DNA from: Pseudonocardia asaccharolytica DSM 44247 = NBRC 16224
Lineage (GTDB): Bacteria; Actinomycetota; Actinomycetes; Mycobacteriales; Pseudonocardiaceae
Direction: 5' to 3'
NCBI RefSeq assembly: GCF_000423625.1
Contig: NZ_AUII01000008.1
Span: forward strand, 109,849-173,848
Length of the DNA stretch: 64,000 nt
Of this stretch, positions 43,782-52,364 are shown in pieces. The notes under the pieces were generated by a model. That model saw nothing but the letters and a program-made list of their open reading frames with translations. It did not search any database and had not been told where the DNA came from. The position numbers were made by a program, and so were the translations under genes. The stretch's first letter is position 1, and every line of letters begins with the position of its first letter.

Positions 43782-44747
43782 TCACGCCACGCTCCTCGCG
43801 CGCTCCCGCCGCACCCCGCGCACCAGCCCGGCCACCACCACGGCGGCGTTGTCGCCCGGCGCGAGCACCCGGCGCCTGATCTCGAAGGGCTCGGTGGTGG
43901 AGCGGTTTGCCACGCCGTGCGTCGTGACCGCCTGCGCGTAGCCTGCCGCCCGCGCCGCGGCGAGCGTCGTCCCGTCATAGTCCCCGGGTTCCCCGTTCGG
44001 GTAGGCGAGCGACGCGACGGGTAGCTCGAGCGCATGTTCCAGCAGCGCCCGGGACTCGCGCAGATCCCGGCGTTGCACGGCCTGGTCCTCCCGGGCCAGC
44101 ACGGCGTGGCACATCGTGTGGGAGCCGATCGACATGCCGGAACGGGCCATGATCCGCGCCTCGTCCCAGTCCATGAACAGCTCGTCACATCGGCAGGATC
44201 CGGCCGGGGCCATGCTCTCGACCAGCTCGGCGACCGCTCGCCGGCGACCGGTCTCGTCGCGGGACTTGAGCAGCGGCTCCACCCGGGTCAGCGAGCGTCG
44301 GCGCGCGGCCGGATCGGTGACGTCGAGTGAGATCCCGGCGAACTCCGCCTTTCGCACCGTGGCATTGGCGAAGGCCCAGGCGAGGTGCTCCCACCACGGT
44401 TCGTGCCGCCGGCCGAGGAATCCCGGAACCAGGAAGAAGGTGGCCGGGAGCCCGAGCTCGCGCAGCAGCGGCATCGCCAGTGCGAGATTGTCCCGGTAGC
44501 CGTCATCGAAGGTCAGGGCGACGGCGCGGGGCGGGAGCCGGCCTCCGCCCCGCAGCGTGGCCAGCGCGGGGTCGAGCGGCACCACGCTCGTCAACGCGCG
44601 CAGCGCCCGCAGCTGTCGCGCGATGGACCGGGTGCCGCTACCCGGCTCGGCCGGGTACCGACAGGTGCTCTCGATGTTGTGCCAACCGAGGACCACGAGC
44701 TCGTGGCCGCCCGCCCAGCTGTCCCGGAACAGAGTTGGCCCGCGCAC
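43782..44747 (-). CDS. Polysaccharide deacetylase (carbohydrate esterase 4 type)
   Basis: This 321-residue NodB-fold enzyme has the motif 1 aspartates at 81-82 (AVALTFDDGYRDN) and the metal-binding H-x3-H at His210/His214 (SIGSHTMCH). YPNGEPGDYDG and AGYAQAVTTHG are motifs 3-4. It would remove N-acetyl groups from amino sugars, exposing amines. This is noteworthy because two ATP-grasp ligases lie directly upstream. There is no signal peptide in the frame that I chose (GTG 44747), so the start or location is uncertain. The hydrolase gene begins 4 bp after its stop. Confidence 0.82.
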   Translation of the reverse strand: MRGPTLFRDSWAGGHELVVLGWHNIESTCRYPAEPGSGTRSIARQLRALRALTSVVPLDPALATLRGGGRLPPRAVALTFDDGYRDNLALAMPLLRELGLPATFFLVPGFLGRRHEPWWEHLAWAFANATVRKAEFAGISLDVTDPAARRRSLTRVEPLLKSRDETGRRRAVAELVESMAPAGSCRCDELFMDWDEARIMARSGMSIGSHTMCHAVLAREDQAVQRRDLRESRALLEHALELPVASLAYPNGEPGDYDGTTLAAARAAGYAQAVTTHGVANRSTTEPFEIRRRVLAPGDNAAVVVAGLVRGVRRERARSVA

Positions 44748-44754
44748 CGTGACG

Positions 44755-46026
44755 TCACCGCCGCCCGGATCCGGTGTGCAGGGGTGGTCCGGGATGGGCC
44801 GGCCACGACCGCTGCGGGGGCGCCGGCCTCGTCCCCCGCAGCGCAGCCGCGGCACGGCCGGCCGCGGCCCAGATCTCGGACCGCACGATCGCGGGCAACG
44901 GGTCGTCCCAGCGCAGCACCGCCAACGTCTGCGGGCGCAGCAGGCTGCGTAACCACGCCCCGGTGCCCAACTCACCGCGCCGGCGCAGGACGAGGAAGGC
45001 GCGCAGATCCACCATGTGGTGGATCAGCCAGAGGCCCGTGCGGTACCGCGTGGGCAGGATCGGGTTCTCCCCGAGCACCCGCAGGTAGACGTACCGGGCC
45101 AGGTCGATACCGGCCGCGGTCAGCAGGCAGTTCGCGGCGGTGAAGCGCGCGTTGCATTCGATCAGCTTCAGCCGGCCGTCCCGCACGTCCCGCTTGAACT
45201 CCGCGTTCGCCACTCCACGCAACCCCACGTACGTGAACAACCGCAGGGCGACCTCCCGTACCTCGGGATTCCAGTCGGTGACGTGGTAGCAGCCGAGCCC
45301 CATGCCCGGTGGGTACCGGCGCGGCACGCGTTTGGTGAAGTCGAAGGTCGGTGTGCCGCTCTGGTCGAGGTAGGTGTAATAGCTGCACAGCAGGTCGTCC
45401 GGTCCGGGAATCTGCTCGACCAGCAGGACACCGATCCCGGCGCGGGTGAGCTCCCGGTGTGCGGCCAGCAACGCGTCCACGTCGTGGACGAGACGGAACT
45501 TGCTCAGTCCCGGAAACGCGGCCTGGTACTGATGGGACAGCAGCGGTTTGACGATCAGCGGAAACACGAGCTCATCGCGGTATCGCTCGACGTCATCGGG
45601 CCCGTCGCAGCGCCAGAAGCGCGGCGTCGGCACCCCCGCCTCCACCGCGAGCTCGTAGGTGCTCAGCTTGTCGAGCATGGCGAGCTGGGCGGCGACATCG
45701 GAGATGTCGAGGCGGAACCGGTCTGACAGTTCCGCCCGGTGCCGCGCCAGCACCGAGAGCCCGATATCGCTGGCCGCGAGCACGACGGCACCGCGAAGGT
45801 GATCGGTGTCGGGGCCCCGCAGGCAGGCCGCCCACGCCGCTGCGGTGTCCGGTCGCGACGGCGGACGGATCGGACGAACGAAGCGCGAGCGGTTGGCCAC
45901 GGGCGCGGCACCGATCGCGTAGACGGGCGCCCCCAGCGTGCCAAGGCTGCGGGCCGCCGAGAGCGTGTTCAGGTCGCCGCCGAGCAGGATGACCGGTGGG
46001 CGTCCGGTCCGCGCCGCCCGGCTCAT
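44755..46026 (-). CDS. ATP-grasp carboxylate-amine ligase-like protein
   Basis: This 423-residue ATP-grasp protein has a Rossmann-like N-terminal domain PPVILLGGDLNTLSAARSLG (about 9-28). LDKLSTYELAVEAGVPTPR and the lysine of FPLIVKPLLSHQY lie in the ATP-binding lobes; VEQIPGPDDLLCSYYTYLD and KLIECNARF supply the Mg-binding Glu/Asn. It is similar in type to proteins that couple amino acids or other carboxylates to amines in glycan and peptide loci. The ATG overlaps the upstream ATP-grasp stop as ATGA, so both are made together. The substrate is unknown. Confidence 0.8.
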   Translation of the reverse strand: MSRAARTGRPPVILLGGDLNTLSAARSLGTLGAPVYAIGAAPVANRSRFVRPIRPPSRPDTAAAWAACLRGPDTDHLRGAVVLAASDIGLSVLARHRAELSDRFRLDISDVAAQLAMLDKLSTYELAVEAGVPTPRFWRCDGPDDVERYRDELVFPLIVKPLLSHQYQAAFPGLSKFRLVHDVDALLAAHRELTRAGIGVLLVEQIPGPDDLLCSYYTYLDQSGTPTFDFTKRVPRRYPPGMGLGCYHVTDWNPEVREVALRLFTYVGLRGVANAEFKRDVRDGRLKLIECNARFTAANCLLTAAGIDLARYVYLRVLGENPILPTRYRTGLWLIHHMVDLRAFLVLRRRGELGTGAWLRSLLRPQTLAVLRWDDPLPAIVRSEIWAAAGRAAAALRGTRPAPPQRSWPAHPGPPLHTGSGRR

Positions 46027-47186
46027 GTCCGGCCTGCCGCGAGATGGCGCAGGATCACGGTCGCTGGTTCGACGGCGCCGGGATGACCGTGATGATGCAT
46101 GGCCAGCCCGGGTGTGGTGTTGACCTCGAGGATGCAGCCGGTCGAGCCGGTGAGTGCCTGCCCGGGCCGGTGGGTGATCACGTCGACGCCGGCCAGCCGC
46201 GCCCCGACGATGGACGCGGCCCGTGCGGCCTGGTCGATGAGGGCGTCGCAGAGTTCGCCGCGCGCCGGGTGGTTGCATTCCGGAGGGTTCTCGTTGACCG
46301 TCGTCTTGAGCTGCACCCTCCGGCCGGGCAGCGGCACATCGGTGGGCCGCAGGCCCTGCCGGGACAGGTTCTGTGTGAGCTCGACGTCGACGCTGACGAG
46401 GTTCAGGGCGTGTGGCCCCGACGAGCGGAGGCGTTCCTCGTTGTGGGCCGCGATGAGCCGGGCGATCGTGGCCCGTCCGTCACCGATCACGGTCGGGGGC
46501 TCGCGCCGGATCGCGTCGATCAGCTCGCCGTCCAGGTAGAGCAGCCGGTAGTTGGCACCAGCGATCTGGTGTTCGATCAGCAGCGGCACCTCCTCGAGAT
46601 CCCGGAACAGCTCGCGCAGCCGCTGCAGCGGCGGCCCTGGCCTGCGGACCCTGGCTCCCGCCGCCGCCGCCGCTGCCGCCGCCCGCACCAGCTGAGGGCA
46701 ACCCTGGACACCGGTCGTCACGCCCCGGCCCGCGGCCGTGTTCACGGCCGGTTTCACCACGCACGCCCGGTGGGCGTCGGCGAGGAACCGTTGTGCCTCA
46801 TCCAGCGTGGACAGAGTGAACACGCGGTGCGGCGCGACGGGTAGGCCCGCCTCGGCCATGAGCCGCCCGACCACCGGCTTGTTCCCCGCGAAGTCGAGAA
46901 CGTCGGGTCCGTCGATGGAACAGTGGGTTCCGTTCACGCGCACGCGATGCGACCCCAGCGCGATGTCCAGCGCCTCGTTCGGTGCGGGCGACACGGTCGC
47001 GCCGAGATCGTCGGCGGCCGCCCGCCACAGGTCCTGGTAGAAGCGGGTCCGCTGCCGCCTCGACGTTCTCGCCGAGACCGTCGCGTCCGCGAGGAGTTGC
47101 TGCACCATCCGCGTCCGGGCCCGGGTCCTCAGGACGGGCATCGCCGTGAGCATTCGAGCCACCGCAGGCCGATCCATGTCGATCAC
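46023..47186 (-). CDS. ATP-grasp ligase (RimK/cyanophycin synthetase-like)
   Basis: This 387-residue protein has an ATP-grasp core from about residue 110: FAGNKPVVGRLMAEAGLPVA, CVVKPAVNTAAGRGVTTGV (ATP loop), LLIEHQIAGANYRLLYLDGE, and the metal-binding GCILEVNTTPGLAMHHH. The pattern matches cyanophycin synthetase and RimK-type ligases that form amide bonds using ATP. The GTG at 47186 is taken as the start, with an ATG at 47177 as alternative. It is the first gene of the minus-strand modification group; the 310-bp gap upstream holds its promoter and that of the RraA-like gene. Confidence 0.78.
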   Translation of the reverse strand: MIDMDRPAVARMLTAMPVLRTRARTRMVQQLLADATVSARTSRRQRTRFYQDLWRAAADDLGATVSPAPNEALDIALGSHRVRVNGTHCSIDGPDVLDFAGNKPVVGRLMAEAGLPVAPHRVFTLSTLDEAQRFLADAHRACVVKPAVNTAAGRGVTTGVQGCPQLVRAAAAAAAAGARVRRPGPPLQRLRELFRDLEEVPLLIEHQIAGANYRLLYLDGELIDAIRREPPTVIGDGRATIARLIAAHNEERLRSSGPHALNLVSVDVELTQNLSRQGLRPTDVPLPGRRVQLKTTVNENPPECNHPARGELCDALIDQAARAASIVGARLAGVDVITHRPGQALTGSTGCILEVNTTPGLAMHHHGHPGAVEPATVILRHLAAGRT

Positions 47187-47496
47187 GTCGACGGCGATCC
47201 GGTGCGGCCGCGTCGACCGGGGGCGGTACCTGTCGGAATCGGATCGCTCGGATCAGTCCTCGCAAATGGGATCTGAAAAGACACAACGTCTCCTCGGCTC
47301 CGGCTCGGTCCTGCGGGTGGCAAACACCAGTTTGTGGAGTCGCAGACGATCGCCATGGCGTTATCCGCTCGCCGGGAATCAGGAGCGAGATACTCCTCGG
47401 GCGTTAACGGAGCCGGGTGGTCCTGCGACTTCTGCACGTGGGTCGGCGGCGGTCGAGCGGCACGACCAGTAACGGCATGGAGAGGACCAGGACATC
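47187..47496. other. Divergent intergenic region with a small inverted repeat
   Basis: No gene is supported here. CAAAC (47321-47325) and GTTTG (47330-47334) flank a 4-bp centre and lie in the middle of the gap between the ATP-grasp gene and the divergent RraA-like gene. They may be an operator, but the evidence is only symmetry. Confidence 0.3.
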
Positions 47497-48309
47497 GTGG
47501 AACCACAACACCCACCTGACGAGCTCACCGGCTCGAGCCGCCCGCGCTCGGCCGATATCCATCCGGGCCCCGGGTTCCGGGTGCGCCTCGGGATCCCACC
47601 GCTCGACGACGAGATCGTGCAGGGCTTCGCCGAGTTCGACACCCCGGAGATCTCCGACCTGCTCAACCGGCTCTACGCCCTGGACTCCGACATCGTCTGC
47701 CTCAGCGGCGGGCCACGACGGATCGCCGGGCGCGCGTGCACGGTACGGGTGTACCCAGGTGACAACCTCATGGTGCACAAGTCGTTGGACGTCGCCCGGC
47801 CCGGCGATGTCGTGGTGATCGCCGCAGGCGGCTCTCGGTCCAACGCCGTGCTCGGCGACGTCATCTCCACCAAGGCGCGCCACCGAGGGATCGCCGGCTT
47901 CATCATCGACGGGCTCGTCCGGGACCTGCCCGCCATCCATGCGCTGGAGTTTCCCGTCTACGCCAAGGGCACCACGCCGATCGGCCCGCTGCACCGCGGC
48001 CCCGGTGAGATCAACTATCCCATCGCCTGTGGCGGCGTCGTGGTCAATCCGGGAGATGTCGTGGTCGCGGACGCGGCCGGTGTCGTCGTCATCCCGCAGC
48101 AGATCGCGGCCGAACTGCTGGCCCGGTTGCGCGCGAACGCGGTTCACCAGGCCGCCTACCTGGCCACCGTGCAACGCGGCGACTTCGACAACACCTGGGT
48201 GGACACCCAGCTGGCGTTGCACGGCTGTCCTGTCGACCAGCACGACCCCGACGGCGCGCCGGCCATGCTGGTCGCCGAGGGCGGTACGGGTGTTGCGCGC
48301 GGGGAGTGA
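47497..48309 (+). CDS. RraA-like protein / 4-hydroxy-4-methyl-2-oxoglutarate aldolase family
   Basis: This 270-residue protein of the RraA fold contains FDTPEISDLLNRLYALDSDI, GDNLMVHKSLDVARPGDVVV, GFIIDGLVRDLPAI (the D-G-x-x-R-D catalytic signature) and NPGDVVVADAAGVVVIP. Relatives with the D/G/R triad are class II pyruvate aldolases of aromatic catabolism; others inhibit RNase E. The length, with N-terminal and C-terminal extensions, favours an enzyme. It overlaps the DUF1932 dehydrogenase gene, so the two likely act in one catabolic step series. Confidence 0.82.
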   Translation: MEPQHPPDELTGSSRPRSADIHPGPGFRVRLGIPPLDDEIVQGFAEFDTPEISDLLNRLYALDSDIVCLSGGPRRIAGRACTVRVYPGDNLMVHKSLDVARPGDVVVIAAGGSRSNAVLGDVISTKARHRGIAGFIIDGLVRDLPAIHALEFPVYAKGTTPIGPLHRGPGEINYPIACGGVVVNPGDVVVADAAGVVVIPQQIAAELLARLRANAVHQAAYLATVQRGDFDNTWVDTQLALHGCPVDQHDPDGAPAMLVAEGGTGVARGE

Positions 48310-49214
48310 TCCCGCCGGCGGGAGCCACGGTGAACGCCGGCGCGGGTAGCGCTCGCCGCATCGGGTTGCTGCATCCGGGCCAGATGGGCGCGGCGGTGGC
48401 CGCACAGGCGCGCCGCACGGGCGCCGAGGTCCTCTGGTGTGCCGCCGGACGAAGCCCGGCGAGCCGCGACCGCGCCGATGCGGCGGGGTTGACCGCCGTC
48501 GCCGAGCTCGCCGAGCTGCTCGACCGCTGCGCGACCGTGCTGTCGATCTGCCCGCCTGCCGCGGCGGAGGAGCTGGCCTCCTCGGTCGCCGATCACGGCT
48601 TCGCCGGCCTGTTCGTGGAGGCCAACGCGATCAGTGTCGAGCGCGCCGAACGGATCATGCAGCGCATGGCGCGGTCGGGCACCCGGGTCGTGGATGCGGC
48701 GATCTTCGGACCGCTGCCCCGTGACGAGCGGTCGGCCAACCTGTATCTGGCGGGTGCGGCCGCCGATCTCGCCGAGGTGGCCGAGCTGTTCCGGGGAACC
48801 TCGGTGGCGGTGATCCCGACGGAGGGTGCTCCGGGCTCGGCCAGCGCGTTGAAGATGGCGCACACCAGCTACCAGAAGACCGCCCGCGCACTGGCCGCGG
48901 TCGCGCACGCGCTCGCGGCCGGCCACGGAGTGACCGCTCACCTGCTCACCGAGGCCCGGCGCAACTCCGCGTCGCCACTGGCCGAACCCGAGCGCCTGAC
49001 CGGCGTCGCCGCCCGCGCCTGGCGATGGGCGCCGGAACTCGCCGAAGCCGCCGACACCCTCGCCGCGCAGGGCCTCCCGGCCGATCTCGCCCGGGCCGCC
49101 GTCCCGGTCCTCGACCGGTGGGCGCAGCGGCGCGACGCCTGGGACCTTCCGCTGGAGATCGTGCTCGACGACCTCGGCACCGGGCAGCCTGAGGACCGGG
49201 CACGCAGGCCCTGA
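48306..49214 (+). CDS. NAD(P)-dependent dehydrogenase with DUF1932 C-terminal domain
   Basis: This 302-residue protein belongs to the 6-phosphogluconate/3-hydroxyisobutyrate dehydrogenase type. The Rossmann fold starts IGLLHPGQMGAAVAAQARRT (about 18-37), with LSICPPAAAEEL and VVDAAIFGPLP. The helical C-terminal domain begins SALKMAHTSYQKTARALAAV, where Lys is the catalytic residue position, and is of the DUF1932 type. It probably oxidises a hydroxy-acid or phosphonate-like substrate together with the RraA-like aldolase. The GTG at 48306 overlaps the previous stop; a GTG at 48330 is an alternative. Confidence 0.8.
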   Translation: MIPPAGATVNAGAGSARRIGLLHPGQMGAAVAAQARRTGAEVLWCAAGRSPASRDRADAAGLTAVAELAELLDRCATVLSICPPAAAEELASSVADHGFAGLFVEANAISVERAERIMQRMARSGTRVVDAAIFGPLPRDERSANLYLAGAAADLAEVAELFRGTSVAVIPTEGAPGSASALKMAHTSYQKTARALAAVAHALAAGHGVTAHLLTEARRNSASPLAEPERLTGVAARAWRWAPELAEAADTLAAQGLPADLARAAVPVLDRWAQRRDAWDLPLEIVLDDLGTGQPEDRARRP

Positions 49215-49232
49215 GTGACGTCCGCAGAGCCG

Positions 49233-49281
49233 GAGTCCACCTGGGCGTGCCGCCCCCGAAACGGCACGCCCGGGTGAACTC
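49233..49281 (+). terminator. Strong hairpin after the DUF1932 gene
   Basis: Arms 49233-49252 and 49262-49281 are complementary at 18 of 20 positions, counting the two exceptions as G-T type pairs. The core GGGCGTGCC/GGCACGCCC is perfect, around a 9-nt loop. It lies 18 bp after the stop. There is no U-run, as is common for high-GC actinobacterial terminators. Confidence 0.6.
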
Positions 49282-49407
49282 GAAACCAGGACTCGGTGCG
49301 CGACGCTGTGGCGTTACCGACGTCGAGCAGATTTTTTCGGCCTTCTTGCCTCTCGTTTCCGAACGATTCTTGGCGATCTTTGAGATTGGATCACGCTCAC
49401 CTGTCGG

Positions 49408-49790
49408 GTGATTTCGCGGGTGGTGGGGAATTGTCCTGACCACGGCGATCTGACAGCGCTCGTCGCGGTGCCCGCGCTGGTGCTGCTGTTCGCCGTCGCG
49501 GGCCTCGTGATGCACGTCGACCTGACGGCGCCGGCCTGGCTGGGGGTGCTGCCGTTCGCCGCGCTCGGGTTGCTGGTCGGGATGGTCGTCACCCAGGACT
49601 CCGCGCAGCCCGTGGCTGCGGTGACGATGCTGGTGTTCAGCCTGCTCGGCGGCATCTTCATCCCGGCCCAGCTGATGCCCGCGGGGCTGGCGACCCTGGC
49701 CCATCTGCTGCCCAGCCACTGGCTGGCCGAGATCGCTCGCGGGCAGGCGTGCGGTGAGCCGCTCCCCGGTCCTGCGCCGCTCCTCGCGCC
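49408..49790 (+). pseudogene. ABC-2 type transporter permease, C-terminal fragment
   Basis: The frame reads VPALVLLFAVAGLVMHVDLT, GLLVGMVVTQDSAQPVAAVT and FSLLGGIFIPAQLMPAGLATLAHLLPSHWLAEI. This is the last three or four helices of an ABC-2 export permease, whose full length is ~250 residues. The N-terminal half and the partner ATPase are missing, and the tail runs into a tandem repeat. A remnant of a lost exporter. Confidence 0.65.
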
Positions 49791-49858
49791 GGCCCGTGCG
49801 CATTGTGGCTCCATAACGTTCCCGCAGCCGCCGGCCCGTGCGCATTGTGGCTCCATAA
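49788..49858. repeat. Two direct copies of a 29-bp repeat, 42-bp period
   Basis: GCCGGCCCGTGCGCATTGTG followed by GCTCCATAA occurs at 49788-49816 and exactly again at 49830-49858. The second copy continues so that CGCATTGTGG pairs with CCATAATGCG (one mismatch), forming a hairpin. It abuts the ABC-2 remnant. Confidence 0.75.
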
Positions 49859-49903
49859 TGCGGTGGGAGGTGCCGGCTCGGCCGGGCCCCGCGGCCCACT
49901 CGC

Positions 49904-49909
49904 TACCCT
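49904..49909 (+). promoter_or_regulatory. -10 box for the 29-codon leader frame and ydcF-like gene
   Basis: TACCCT ends 7 nt before a GTG at 49917, the spacing of a leaderless start. Confidence 0.45.
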
Positions 49910-49916
49910 GAGTCAG

Positions 49917-50006
49917 GTGAGCGCCGTGACCGTGCCGTCCCCCGTTCCCCCGACGGATCCGGTAGCTCCCGCCGATCCGCTGACCAACGGCCGGATCGGG
50001 GGGTGA
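49917..50006 (+). CDS. Possible 29-residue leader peptide coupled to the YdcF-like gene
   Basis: A GTG-initiated frame encodes MSAVTVPSPVPPTDPVAPAD and nine more residues, proline-rich, and its stop overlaps the next gene's GTG as GTGA. A -10 box 7 nt upstream fits a leaderless start. It may be a translational coupler with no function as a protein. The evidence is positional only. Confidence 0.35.
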   Translation: MSAVTVPSPVPPTDPVAPADPLTNGRIGG

Positions 50007-50737
50007 CCACCTCCGGATCGGGCGTTGCCCGGGCGCGGCGCCCAGCTCACCCCCGGGGCGGCGCCGATGAGAGGGGCACCGTCCCGCTGCACCCCACCCC
50101 GGCGCCACGCCGGTCGCGGCTGCGGTGGCCGGCGCGGCTGCTCCTCGGCGGGTTGCTCGTCGTTGCGATCATCTTGGGTGGCACGGCCTTCCGGGTGTGG
50201 CAGACCGCGCGGGTGGACGGCGACCGCTCCGTCGACGCGGTCGTCGTCCTCGGCGCCGCGCAGTACGACGGGGACCCGAGCCCGGTGTTCGCCGCCCGGC
50301 TGCGGCACGCCCACACGCTCTTCCAGGAGGGGCTGGCACCGCGGATCGTCACTGTCGGCGGCAACCGGGCGGGTGACGAGTACACCGAGGCCGAGGCGGG
50401 CCGGCGCTACCTGATCGAGCGCGGCGTACCGCGCGAGGCCGTCGTCGCCGTCGGCGAGGGTGCCGACACCCTGGCCAGCCTGCAGGCGGTGGCGGCGAGG
50501 GCCGAGCGCGACGGCTGGAACACCGCGCTGATCGTCAGCGATCCGTGGCATTCGCTGCGGGCCCGGACCATGGCGCAGGACAGCGGGCTGACGGCGTGGA
50601 CCTCGCCGACGCGCAGCGGGCCGGTCGTGCAGACCCGCGAGACCCAGGCCCGCTACATCTTCCGGGAGACCGGTGCGCTGGTGTACTACCGGCTCACCCA
50701 CGCCTCGATCGACACCGAGACCACCGGACTGCGATGA
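50003..50737 (+). CDS. YdcF/SanA-like (DUF218) membrane protein
   Basis: This 244-residue protein has one N-terminal membrane helix (about 44-62, [18 protein letters not shown]) and a DUF218 Rossmann-like domain outside. [23 protein letters not shown] opens it, [18 protein letters not shown] and [18 protein letters not shown] follow. SanA/YdcF proteins affect envelope integrity; the reaction is unknown. The stop overlaps the dgt start as ATGA. Confidence 0.8.
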   Translation: MTTSGSGVARARRPAHPRGGADERGTVPLHPTPAPRRSRLRWPARLLLGGLLVVAIILGGTAFRVWQTARVDGDRSVDAVVVLGAAQYDGDPSPVFAARLRHAHTLFQEGLAPRIVTVGGNRAGDEYTEAEAGRRYLIERGVPREAVVAVGEGADTLASLQAVAARAERDGWNTALIVSDPWHSLRARTMAQDSGLTAWTSPTRSGPVVQTRETQARYIFRETGALVYYRLTHASIDTETTGLR

Positions 50738-52095
50738 GCGGCGTCGTGTCCGGCGCCGCGCCGGCACCCGGCGGGTACACCGCCCACGACCGGACGAGAC
50801 TCCTTCCGGAGCCGCCCAAGGCCGCCGACCGCGGGCGTCCACAACGGCGCAGCCCGTTCGCCCGCGACCGCGCGCGGGTGCTGCACTCCGCGGCGCTGCG
50901 CAGGCTCGCCGGCAAGACCCAGGTGGTCGGCCCCGGGGAGGGCGCGGAGATCACCGGTGTCCCGCGGACCCGGCTGACGCATTCGCTCGAGGTCGCTCAG
51001 ATCGGGCGGGGGATCGCCGAGGAGCTGGGTGCCGATCCGGATGTCGTGGACACCGCGGGGCTGGCCCACGACATCGGGCATCCGCCCTTCGGACACAACG
51101 GGGAGCGGGCGCTCGACGAGGTCGCGGCCGGGTGCGGTGGTTTCGAGGGGAACGCCCAGACGCTGCGGATCCTCACCCGGCTCGAACCGAAGGTCGGGCA
51201 CGGGCCGGGCGCGGGCGGGCTGAACCTGACCCGCGCGACGCTGGACGCGGCGTGCAAGTACCCGTGGGGAGCAGAGCAGGCACAGCCGGGTGCCCCGGCG
51301 CTGTGGTCGGTGCAGCGCAAGTACGGGGTCTACGATGCCGACCGCGCGGTCTTCGACTGGATCCGGGAGGGCGCACCGCCGCGGCGGCGCTGCCTCGAGG
51401 CGCAGATCATGGACTGGTCCGACGACGTCGCGTACTCGGTACATGACGTCGAGGACGGGATACTGGCCGGCCGGATCGACCCGGCGGCCCTGGGTTCACC
51501 GGACGAGCGGTCCGCGCTGGCCGAGCTGGCCGGCACCCATTTCGGGGCCGACCCGGCGGCGTTGGAGCAGGCCGCGATGGATCTGCTGGCGTTTCCGGCG
51601 GTGGCCGCGGTGCGTGGTTTCCACGCGCCGTCCGCGCCGGGGCGGGCGCATGTCGCGCTGAAGGTGCTGACCAGCGAGTTGGTCGGCCGGTTCGTGCGGG
51701 CGGCGACCGACGCCACGCTCGAGGCGTACGGCGGCGCGGAAGGTGGGGGACCGCTGTTGCGCTACACCGCCGGCCTGGTCGTGCCGCCCCCGGCGGCGGC
51801 GGAGGTCGCGCTGCTCAAGGCGGTCGCGCTGCGCTACGTGATGAGCGACCCCGTCCGGCTGGCGATGCAGGCGCGGCAGCGCACGCTGCTGGCCGAGCTG
51901 GCCGAGGCGCTGCTGGCCGGCGCCCCGGCGACCCTCGACCCGGTACGCGCCGAGGACTGGTCCGCCGCCCCCGACGACGCCGCCCGGCTGCGCGTGATCG
52001 TCGACCAGATCGCGATGCTCACCGACCAGCAGGCCGTCGCCTGGCACGGCCGCCTCGCAGCCGGCCGTCCCGCGGCGGCGCGGCCCCACACCTGA
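50734..52095 (+). CDS. dgt: Deoxyguanosinetriphosphate triphosphohydrolase-like protein
   Basis: This 453-residue HD-domain hydrolase has [26 protein letters not shown] and the HD pair in [19 protein letters not shown] (about 112-125), with a third aspartate in [18 protein letters not shown]. It cleaves dNTPs to deoxynucleoside and triphosphate. It precedes dnaG in the conserved actinobacterial order, here separated by ~6 kb of accessory genes. Confidence 0.9.
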   Translation: MSGVVSGAAPAPGGYTAHDRTRLLPEPPKAADRGRPQRRSPFARDRARVLHSAALRRLAGKTQVVGPGEGAEITGVPRTRLTHSLEVAQIGRGIAEELGADPDVVDTAGLAHDIGHPPFGHNGERALDEVAAGCGGFEGNAQTLRILTRLEPKVGHGPGAGGLNLTRATLDAACKYPWGAEQAQPGAPALWSVQRKYGVYDADRAVFDWIREGAPPRRRCLEAQIMDWSDDVAYSVHDVEDGILAGRIDPAALGSPDERSALAELAGTHFGADPAALEQAAMDLLAFPAVAAVRGFHAPSAPGRAHVALKVLTSELVGRFVRAATDATLEAYGGAEGGGPLLRYTAGLVVPPPAAAEVALLKAVALRYVMSDPVRLAMQARQRTLLAELAEALLAGAPATLDPVRAEDWSAAPDDAARLRVIVDQIAMLTDQQAVAWHGRLAAGRPAAARPHT

Positions 52096-52145
52096 TGTCA
52101 CGAACCTCCCGGCGTTCTCGTCCATGGGGTGAGAGGGAGGACGAG

Positions 52146-52320
52146 ATGGGACGAATCCCCGCGGTGCCCGCGAGTGCGGCCGGCGTGTTCGGCCGGCTGA
52201 TCTATCGACTCGCGGAGCGGCGGTTCGGCGCGGTACCGAGCCGTTCGCGGTGACGTGGCACCACCGCAGACTGTTCTGGGCCGGGCTGATCGCGGAGCTG
52301 GCCTACGAGAAGGCATCCAC
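52146..52320 (+). pseudogene. Carboxymuconolactone decarboxylase/AhpD-like fragment, frame-shifted
   Basis: MGRIPAVPASAAGVFGRLIY then RLAERRFGAVP looks like the N-terminus of an AhpD-like protein. The frame ends early at SRSR, while the next frame continues EPFAVTWHHRRLFWAGLIAE then LAYEKA. One missing base near 52233 explains the break. The rest of the ~180-residue protein is absent. ECF41 sigma genes are known to be linked to such COE-type proteins, and an ECF41 gene lies 2 kb away. Confidence 0.55.
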
Positions 52321-52364
52321 CAGGGCTTCGACGCGGCCTGCCAGGTCAGGGTGTAGCGCAGCGG

